Part shown: one piece after another, positions 55,708 to 64,000 of the stretch
How the letters are laid out: every line of letters starts with the position of its first letter
Position numbering within the stretch: the first letter of the stretch is position 1
Source of the DNA: Vanessa cardui
Taxonomy: Eukaryota > Arthropoda > Insecta > Lepidoptera > Nymphalidae
Direction of reading: 5' to 3'
Assembly: GCF_905220365.1 (NCBI RefSeq)
Contig: NC_061141.1
Location: 8,005,501-8,069,500 of the forward strand
Length of the DNA: 64,000 bases
Program-made: the position numbers and the translations under genes
Notes under the pieces: model-generated
The model's input: only the letters and a program-made list of their open reading frames with translations
The model's database searches: none
Told to the model about the DNA's origin: nothing

Positions 55708-58700
55708 GGCCGGCGCGCCGCACCTCGCTAGCTATACGACAACCCGAGCGGGCCAACCGAGTAATATCTCAAAAATGATGGGATCATGTAGTACTTCGCA
55801 ATAAATTTCGTTTAACTGTCGCTTTTTCGGAGTGAATATAGATAATAAATAGTTGAATCGGTTAGGGGTACGGAGAAGGTTTTTTGTATTATAATATCCG
55901 GTCGGAAACGAACAAATCAATCGACATCTCTGAACAACAGCCGAGCAAACGTGCCTCTCGGCGACGCATTCGATAATTTTTTATAATACATATCATTTTC
56001 AACGGTGGTGGTAGGTCGGTTTTAGTTATATCGAGACATACAAATGATAGTATATTTGGGAAGACAATAATATAAGGACTCCAGTTAGTGGGCTATAGGC
56101 TTAGAGTGGGCTAGGTTTGACTCGTAAACGTATTCCTGAAACTGAAGTGACTACTCGTTCGATAGAATGAAATGAATATTTTTTAAACGAATGAATCGTA
56201 ACGACGTTGTCGTTCGTATTTAAATAAATTCCTTAACAAAATCAACAACACCAAAATATCTTTCTCTCGGTTGTTTATCAAATTTATGTTGTGACTGTAA
56301 ATACATTATATATTATACATTTTGTAATGATATACATGTTAGTGCCAGATAGGTTTTTGTATGAACGTTTATAGTAAGATTGTAGCTTGGTTGTCCGTTT
56401 GTCGCGACGACAGCGCCTCGCAGGCGCTCCAACGAGATCCAACAATGTATATGTACGTACGCCTGCAGTGTCGTTGGGCATCTGGCAACACCGTCGCGTT
56501 CGGATGCGAACACTAAATACAATGGACAAAATACAAAACTTTGTAATGTTGTTAATAAAACGCGAGATGCCTTGTATATAGTATAATATAAGAAATGTGT
56601 AGTTTTCACTCTATATTTTAATTTATATGTAAACTATATTTATAGAGAAGACGAGATCATAATAATAAATAAGAAATTATAGTGAGGGAGCGTGACGAGG
56701 CCTGGCGTGCGAGTTGAGTTGCGAGCTTGCAGCGTTCGCGCGTACGTAGGTCGGCGGCGCGCCATTGGGCGATTCCGTTTGCATGCCTTAAGCCAGCAAC
56801 CTACCGCGCGCGAAGCCAGCGCTATGCGATGCGATGCGATACGACGCGAGTTACGGCATCGGACCCGAAGCGATAGCGCGCTTAGCATCCTTTTAATTCA
56901 TTCAGTATCGGTACTTACGATTCGCACAAATTATTTATAATTTTTTTTTTTTTATTTTGTTATTTATTATGACATGTTTAATTTATTGTACTGCGCACGA
57001 AGCGAAGGTTACTTAATGCCGGGCCGGCGGGCGGGCCGGCCGGCTGTTTATTTACGGTTTTCTTTTATTCTTGACATGTTGTGTATAATTCGTTCTATGA
57101 TTATTTATTTTGTAAATCAAAATTCCTCGTTTTGAAATCATCTCGTTCGGAAACTCGCGAAAATGTACTTTGATTTTTTGTTAACGTTCTTAGTTTATAA
57201 TTTTGATTTATCGAGATAAATATTACAATTTGTTGCTTATTTAATTTTAAGGCTAATGAATTTATGGCATCGGAATTACAATTAAATATGATCAAGTGCC
57301 CTTTGTAATCTGCAATACGGATAAAATTAGGTACAGATAATTAAAGGTTTAATGTTATTTAGACACATAGATTAAAAATACAGCCTAAGCTATGGACCTT
57401 AGCGTTCCTTTGTATTGTAAAGTTACCTCATAATGTATTTCGCACACGAGTCGATCGCGACGAACTTCGGACCACAGTGACCATGTTCAATTTCAATCAG
57501 AATGAACCCTAAAAATGACGCCAAAATCTTATCGACGATTTTTATATTTTAAGGAGTAATGTGAACGCCGGTTACGAAGGCTAGGCGATTGTTTTAGGTA
57601 AATTGTAAAATACTGTTTTTTTTTTCATTTTTTTTTCTAAGTAGCATCTTGTGTTGATAGCGTGTATAATTTGTTTTTTTTTTTATATTTACGTTAAGAG
57701 ATATGTATAAATTTGTTTTCCTTTAATTTTATTATTTGTGTAACTATACCCTATGTTATTGATGATAGAATACATTAATTTTTATGTATAGTATATTTTT
57801 GGTTCTTTATTTCCCTTTTTTCCTTTTTTTTTATTGGCAGTAATACGGCTTCATTTTCATCAGCCAATGTTCATAAATATTAAATATTCAGCGACACAAC
57901 ACGCGTCGTAGCGTTTTCAATGCGGTTACGTTAATTTTGTCGTTTTGTAGGAAATATGCGTAACTAATTATTAGCTTTATCGTAAATTCTCCGGTCGGTG
58001 CGGTTTATTAAACGCCAATAACACCAAGCAATATTTATCACTACCTCATGATATGAATGTGTGGAATGTTATGAAAAAGTTTTATAATTAGTATATGTTG
58101 TATCTGTATCTCTGTTCGACTCTTAGTTTTTTCTATATATGTATATATTTTCTTACTGTTGTATCAACTAATTTTAATCTCACATCTGGGAATTTTTATT
58201 TGATAAATGTTAACAGTTTTTCTTAAAAAATACCTATCAGTATATGGTAATTATGAATTTTATCGTTCGCAATGCTTCAGTATTTGTGTAATAAGTTCAA
58301 ATACCAATAGAATTGCAGTGTCTACATTTTTAGCCAATCAGCAGCAATTTTGTTGATAATGAAAACTACAATACTACATAAAAAAAATCTTCTAATTCTA
58401 ACACCATCCTATTGTATTATCTGCATAAACTTGCAATTAATCATTAATATGCTTTATTTATTATTATTTTGTATATAACATGATTATTAATATATAAGTA
58501 TGTAATATTTAACAATATATACAACTTTTTCATAGCGTAACACACAGTATGTACTTGCAATAAAAACAGTTCAAAGTGATTTTGTAATGCCTTATAGTGT
58601 TTCAATAGCCATTCTAGATGTATCGATTATTATAAGTAAATGTAAATTCAGTACTTTTGAGAGATTATATTAAAACTATTACAAAATTAGTCACAAAGGA

Positions 58701-61700
58701 TATGGTGCGTAAAGTAAACATTAACATAAAATTTTGTAATTGAAAAAGTAATAGCACTGTTAGCATTTTTTGATTTACTGAACAATAATTTTTTTATAAT
58801 TTTTTGACTAATATATTTCTGAAGATAGTAATGTCCACCTCTAAACTCTCTAATTAAAATAAGTATTAATAATAATATGTCAGTTAAATACACCAACTAT
58901 GTGTGGAGGTGGCTTAAAACCTTGAATTAACAGATATTCAACTCGGTAAGAACAGATATTTTCTGTGACAGAAAAAATATATCTTCGAAACCATTATTGA
59001 AATGAGGTTATATATAAATTTTGTTGAACTGGCCAATAATAAATATATCTCCAAAAGTACTGAACTTACATAAGCAATAGCACAAATCGAAACATATAAT
59101 TAATATGTCAAAGTAGATAATATTTAGTCGTTACATTGATGTCGAAATTGGGTAAGTAATGTAGGATCGCTGCAAGCTCGCCGCTAACGAACCAGAATCG
59201 CTGGATCACTCCAACTGCCTTACAACTCGGCCAGATCGCATGTTAATAACATCTATAAACACTTTGTTCGAATTACTTTTTTTTAACATGCTGTTGAGCG
59301 CTTCAAGCGCTTTAACATACAATGGCTTTATGCTAACATTATAAGGCAAAAATCCGAAGAAAAGACGCGTGAAACGAAAAAGCGATGAGAGCTTTGTATA
59401 CGATAGATATAGTTTATTCGATGCGAATAAGCACCAATGAATTAACTCGCGTATCCAATATGGTAAACAGACTGCAGTTAAAACAGGCTAAATTAATTGA
59501 TAATGAGAAACGGTGTTCCAATATTGTTCACATTAGATGTAAGTACTCGTTAGTGTAAGTATTAATTTTATGGACTCGACGACAAATAACAGAATTGGGA
59601 GATCAATTCAATTCACGAATAAATTACATGCAATTTTGTTTACCATATTCAGAGGATAATCTGTAATTTGGCAAAGATCATTTAATTTGCAATGTTTTAT
59701 CGAATAATTTTATTTACGTTTATTAATAAAAAATATACTGACCAAATTCATACAAATATTGCGGATAGTTGTGACTACGTTGGATGTCTTAAATGGAATC
59801 GCTCTTGTGTACCAGAGGCCGAGTTTTAGTCGTATTCATGACAGAGGTCATGCTAGATGTAATGAAACGAATGTTCACACTAAAATATTCGTACTATTAA
59901 GTTTTACGTCTTGGTGTTTAATTACAAAAACAAATGTAGAGAACAGCTAGCGAATACCTCACGAATCTGAGGAGGGGAATTGAATTAATTTATTTTAGAA
60001 TTAAATAAAGTTCAAAGAGGAAATTTAAATTGTGCCTTAGTGAGAAATCGGTCGAAAATTCATTTTGAGGATAATGAGGAACGTGGCGGCGTCACGATTG
60101 CACAGTGGGCGCCATCTCGCACTGTACACGACTGCACGTTTTGTAAAAAGAGATTATATCGTTTCAAATGAAAACCCCCTTCTGATTTATAGTTGAACTA
60201 AATTAATGCAATAATGTTTAACAATATTTTGTTTTATTGGATGTTGTAATTGATTATTGATTATATTTACATTATATTATAAAGAAGTAGATCAGTATCT
60301 ATATGTCGTAGCAATAATTTAAGAGTGGCAATAAGGTCTAGTGGATTTGCTTTTGTGTCTTTGGATATATAATTATTAAGATGTATAGAGTCCCTTCGTC
60401 CTCACTAGTCCTCCCGACTCCCGACGCTGTACACTGCTTACCGAACCCTACACTATGTTCAAAATCTTGACGTTTTTAAAAATATATATTTTATAATACA
60501 TAATATTGAAAATTAAGTAGAAACGATTTATATTAAGTATTTAATATTTCATCGATGTGCGTGTTACAATTATTTTTATTAATTGCTAATTTGTAGCTTA
60601 TTACGAATGAATGGATTATGGATATTATGCTTCTTAACCGAGTCGAGGGCAGACAGGGCGAGCGACCGCATGCAATAAGAGATCGACGGAGATTGTTTCT
60701 TCGGAGTCGCCGTGTCTGAACTCAGCTTGAAGTTTTTGTCTTTCCCTCTGCCAACTTTTGAATCGTTTAGTACAATTTTGTTAGTTTTCCAATTTTACAT
60801 ATTATTAACGTAAGACAAAGTGCCAAGAGACGCAAACCTTTCCTAAGTGCAATTCCTTCTCAATTACTGTACATCTGTATGTTGTGTGCAATCTACTCTA
60901 TTGTTTAAAGGCGTATTGTAATTACTGAGCCTTAAGTCTTCTCGCGGGATACTTCACGCAGACGACAACACCAATTCAATACAACATCCGTTTGCTTCGC
61001 TTACTCCGCGAAATCCAATCATTAAATGTTTACACAGATTCTGTCGAAGTATCCCGTTGAGCGAAAGTGAGAAAAATATAACGAAATTTTGTATCAAGTA
61101 GATTATAATACAGCCAACTGTAATGTTCTAAATTATGTTCCGTAGTCGACGTTCTTTCGATAGATAGCGAGCGAGGCTGTACGAGTGATTTGCGCAGATT
61201 TGTTACACGGCTTTGCATCGTCCGCGGTGCGCGCTTAGCATAAGTCTAACACACACCGAGACATGAAACAAGCGAGACGTCGGGCCTTCGCCGTAACGAG
61301 CCGTTTCATAAGGTAGTGCGTGTTATCGTAAGAGACAAACTAATGATAGTATAAAATTGTTTACCACGCCCCCTCAGCGGCGTTAGACGAAAATATTATT
61401 TTTCTTAGATCACATTATATTGTAATAAAATGGTAAAGTCTAGCGCATGCGTGTGAGCGGCGCGCTGGGCGACGGTCGCTTCACACAAAGAGTATTTTTT
61501 TACGAGCGCCGCGCCCCCCCCCCGCCACATGTTTGTTATGTTTAAGAGGAAATATCTATTGTCTATTCCAAGGGTTGAATAACTACCGACACTTTTTTAT
61601 ATTACAATAATTATAGAAATTATTATTGACTATGTTGTTTCCTTTTATATTACCCCAGCTATATCTGAAAAATGCGAACACAGTTAACTTCAGTTTTTAG

Positions 61701-62094
61701 TACTAATATGAATAATTATATCTTATAAACATTTTTGACACAGAAAAATTACAGAGTTCGCTCATGTTATATATACTTTAAACTATAGATATAAAATCGT
61801 TGTCATCCTACTACTAAGTGTGAAAGCTTATACCACAACTATTTCTCCAAGGTACATTGTTGAGGTGTAATAAATTGTGGAAGCAGAATTGTTTTTGTTC
61901 ACACGTCATATCTTATGGAAAAAAATTATTAAGAAATAAATAATTGAAAGAAACATTCTAAAATTCAGAAATATCCTATCAAATTTAGTACTATCGTCAA
62001 TTGCTCTGAGTTGACAATAATAAAGGTTTGTGTAAAAAAATTACTTCAGGAAAAATAAAAAATAATATTATTTAGTCAAATATATGTATTCGAT

Positions 62095-62194
62095 TTAAGT
62101 CCTAACATGTTTCTTCTTCTTTTTCTTCTTACTGGAGTGAGCTTCAATTAGTTCTTCTATTTCTTTACTGTCTTCTCCGAGTCGCTTCTCACCA
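62095..62194 (-). CDS. NAT10: NAT10 last exon
   Basis: One base completing Ser, 32 codons and TAA at 62097-62095. It encodes GEKRLGEDSKEIEELIEAHS then SKKKKKKKHVRT. A basic Lys-rich C-terminus is usual in this family and acts in nucleolar localisation (inference). Acceptor is ttttcag. I see no canonical AATAAA on the minus strand within about 150 bases downstream. Confidence 0.88.
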
Positions 62195-63370
62195 CTGAAA
62201 AGAAAAAACATAAATATTTTTATTGCAAGTATAATAATATGTGATCACTTTACTGGTAGTTTTGAGGGCTAAATGCAGGAGATAAATGTGTACTTGATAA
62301 CATTCAGTATTTAAATTGTTTGATGTTTTATAGTCTGAGAGGAAGTTTAAGATAAAGTTCTAACTACGACATACCACTATGTATACTTAGGAATAGACAA
62401 ACATAGTCTATGGAACTATACTAACCTCTTTACAGATACCAATTGTTTCTGGTTGGAAACAGACAAGGCTTTGCCCCAGTCGAGATCGCTGCCCTTGATC
62501 CTGTACTGCGCGAGATCTTCGCCCATCAAACGAGATAACTCCTTACGTTGTTTACGCTCCAACTCCTGGAATTTAAAATATTTCATGTAGTTGAGAAATA
62601 CGAAAAAATATTAGTTTAGTATGAATTTAAAATAAGCATAATTAACGTAGCGATTGAACTAGTAAGAATTTTTTTTCTATAAACGGTGTTACAATTGCTT
62701 TTACTGAAAGTTTATTAATAAATAGACACCTAAATATCAACTATCATAGTTCTAGTTTCAATAATGATAATTTCCCAAACAAAATTGGCTACTCTATATA
62801 TCCCAAGCAGACTAAATGCTGATATGTTTATTTCATTTACAAAAAATAAGCCTCAACACTTAGTGCCTACCAACATTACATAAATAACTGTTATTCTAAA
62901 GCTCTATTTAAAGCTTAACAATTTGAAAAAAATGTTAAATTATATATAATAAATTTTACTTAGAAGACGAACTTATCACAGATTATAATTATTAAATAAC
63001 AATTTTTTTAAATAATTTTAACAGACAGTACAGATAAACAAAAACAAAACACTACGACTTTTCAGAAGGATATTTTATTTCTAAATTTATACATAAGTAC
63101 AAATACAGCACAACCGAGTAGTACCTTTGCCGCCTTCGACAATTCCTCTTGCAGACTCTGCTTGACGGGTTCGTCTGTCTTCACGTCCGCCACTTTGTCG
63201 TCTATGCCCATTTCCTTCGCAACGGTAACTTCTAGAATGGAGTTGAGGGCCGCGTTAATCTTCTTGCAAGCCTCGTAGAACTTCGCCAGGATTTGCGAGC
63301 CAGGGAGTCCGAGCTCGCTTGCGATGTCATCTACGTCTTTCATTTGGAAACCCATTGCGACAAACAGAAC
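62095..63370 (-). CDS. NAT10: RNA cytidine acetyltransferase, C-terminal 161 residues (3 exons)
   Basis: NAT10/Kre33 makes N4-acetylcytidine in 18S rRNA and, with an adaptor, in tRNAs; it acts in the nucleolus and uses ATP and acetyl-CoA (family knowledge). Exons in transcription order are 63370-63125, 62565-62426 and 62194-62095, with matching phases (0, then 2) and AG/GT junctions on the minus strand. VLFVAMGFQMKDVDDIASEL followed by LPGSQILAKFYEACKKIN matches the region after the tRNA-binding domain. EDLAQYRIKGSDLDW matches the MDLSEYIIRGDDEEW motif. The protein ends in a Lys7 nucleolar-type tail and HVRT. Helicase and acetyltransferase domains lie right of the window. The Drosophila orthologue is l(1)G0020. 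Confidence 0.92.
62195..62425 (-). other. NAT10: NAT10 last intron
   Basis: 231 bp, minus-strand donor gttagt, acceptor ttttcag. Nothing else recognised. Confidence 0.85.
62426..62565 (-). CDS. NAT10: NAT10 penultimate exon
   Basis: 46 codons plus two bases: ELERKQRKELSRLMGEDLAQ, then YRIKGSDLDWGKALSVSNQ, ending VSVK. Acceptor is ttccag, donor gttagt. The charged helix continues directly from the previous exon. It is too short for a typical open-frame search and was recognised from the QYRIKG..LDW motif. Confidence 0.9.
62566..63124 (-). other. NAT10: NAT10 penultimate intron
   Basis: 559 bp, AT-rich, with no recognisable repeat. The frame of the upstream exon stays open to about 63062, which is read-through and not exon. 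Confidence 0.85.
63125..63370 (-). CDS. NAT10: NAT10 antepenultimate exon
   Basis: 82 codons, phase 0 at both ends, from VLFVAMGF to ELSKAAK. The acceptor at 63371-63372 reads ccag on the minus strand; the donor is gtact at 63124-63120. The frame remains open for some codons past both splice sites; I chose the splice sites because they give continuity with the next exon and with the family. Confidence 0.9.
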
Positions 63371-64000
63371 CTGGAAATTATGGCTGTCATTATCAATGTA
63401 TACATCGGATGTCATGTAATAGGCAAAAAACGTAGCTTATGTCGAGTCGAGATAGCCCAGTGGTTAGAACGCGTACATCTTAACCGATGATTGCGGGTTC
63501 GAACCCAGGCAAGCATCGCTGATTCATGTGCTTAATTATTATTTATAATTTATCTCGTGCTCAGTGGTGAAGGAAAACATCGTGAGGAAACCTGCATGTG
63601 ACAAATTTCATAGAAATTCTGCCACATGTGTATTCCACCAACCCGCATTGGAACAGCGTGGTGGAATATCTTCCGAACCTTCTCGTCAAAGGGAGAGGAG
63701 GCCTTTAGCCCAGCAGTGGGAATTTACAGGCTGTTGTTGTAGCTTAGGTCCTTCCTTGAAGTTCAAATTTGCTTCATACCAAATCTCATCGAATTTGGTT
63801 CATTGGTTTGGTCGAGAAAGAACGACAGACTACAGACAGACAGCACTACTTTCTTATTTATTATATAAATATATATTCTTGGAAATATTCCCCAATAATT
63901 ATGTTAACTTTTAATTATACAATCTTTTAAATTGTTATCAGAATTAAAGTGGCACTTCTCATTGTCAAATATTAAATTGAAATCCAATTAAAAGCCCTTT
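63371..64000 (-). other. NAT10: NAT10 intron, continues beyond the window
   Basis: Contains a family R2 element (63420-63443 and 63751-63850) split by a full SINE (63444-63738). The upstream coding exon is outside the window. Confidence 0.8.
63432..63750 (+). mobile_element. Metulj-like SINE nested in a family R2 element
   Basis: Body 63444-63738. A box tagcccagtgg (63453-63463), B box ggttcgaaccc (63496-63506), then ctcgtgctcagtggtgaagg, cattggaacagcgtggtgga, aggcctttagcccagcagtg and the ctgttgttgt tail. Target duplications are gtagcttatgtc (63432-63443) and gtagcttaggtc (63739-63750), one mismatch. Both flanks are family R2 sequence. Confidence 0.9.

Larger units (their letters stand above)
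53721..62094. other. Repeat-poor region between the convergent 3' ends; probable long lilli 3' UTR in part
   Basis: 8.4 kb in which I recognise none of the SINE, R2, R3, R4 or R6 families that fill the rest of the window. The first canonical AATAAA after the lilli stop is at 54285-54290; others are at 56554-56559, 56664-56669 and 58559-58564. GC-rich blocks lie at 53725-53785, 55650-55735, 56690-56880 and 57015-57045, with T-rich runs at 56940-56955 and 57615-57690. No coding frame is supported. The UTR extent is inference. Confidence 0.5.

Noticed and set aside
56640..56940. 82-codon frames on both strands in the CpG-rich block
   Set aside because: Arg/Ala-rich content explained by GC composition; no motif, no splice context.
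63293..63490. 65-codon plus-strand frame over the NAT10 exon and SINE head
   Set aside because: Antisense shadow of the NAT10 exon running into the SINE.
63453..63506. tRNA gene with good A and B boxes
   Set aside because: Part of a full SINE with target-site duplications; the boxes are the SINE promoter.

Overview
The window is animal nuclear DNA, most probably from a butterfly or moth (Lepidoptera). It is AT-rich, its genes are split by GT-AG introns, and it is strewn with short interspersed repeats typical of Lepidoptera, including tRNA-derived SINEs of the Metulj type first described in Heliconius. A nymphalid-like butterfly is my guess; the order is much safer than the family. The window shows no sign of prokaryotic or viral genes, CRISPR arrays or free-standing tRNA/rRNA genes.

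Two protein genes can be supported, arranged tail to tail. (1) On the plus strand, 5528-53720, lies the 3' portion of the single insect AF4/FMR2-family gene, lilliputian (lilli). Seventeen exons were joined by hand. All splice phases agree, giving one open frame of 1,035 complete codons that ends at the TGA at 53718-53720. Upstream exons, including the N-terminal homology and P-TEFb-binding end, lie left of the window. In order the protein carries an ELL-binding-like segment, acidic serine-rich tracts, two AT-hooks, a long Asp/Arg/Ser repeat array, an AF9/ENL-binding-like motif and the family's C-terminal homology domain. (2) On the minus strand, 62095-63370, are the last three exons of an RNA cytidine acetyltransferase (NAT10/Kre33 family); the rest lies right of the window.

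Layout: 1-5527 is probably lilli intron. 5528-14460 holds five small exons separated by introns with many repeats. 14461-42816 is one 28.4-kb intron with old repeats, LINE relics and a few CpG-rich patches. 42817-53720 holds the twelve remaining exons, clustered and increasingly GC-rich. 53721-62094 is an 8.4-kb stretch between the two 3' ends with no recognisable interspersed repeat; I infer that part of it is a long lilli 3' UTR. 62095-64000 is the NAT10 end with a SINE nested in its intron.

Both proteins act in gene expression: Lilli in the super elongation complex with P-TEFb, ELL and AF9/ENL, and NAT10 in rRNA/tRNA cytidine acetylation. Nothing shows that they work together. The most notable observations are a period-10 peptide repeat array in lilli exon K, a two-unit duplication in its C-terminal domain, a long-TIR MITE filling most of a short intron, several transposon insertions with readable target-site duplications, and the repeat-free 3' region. 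I found no wholly new system.
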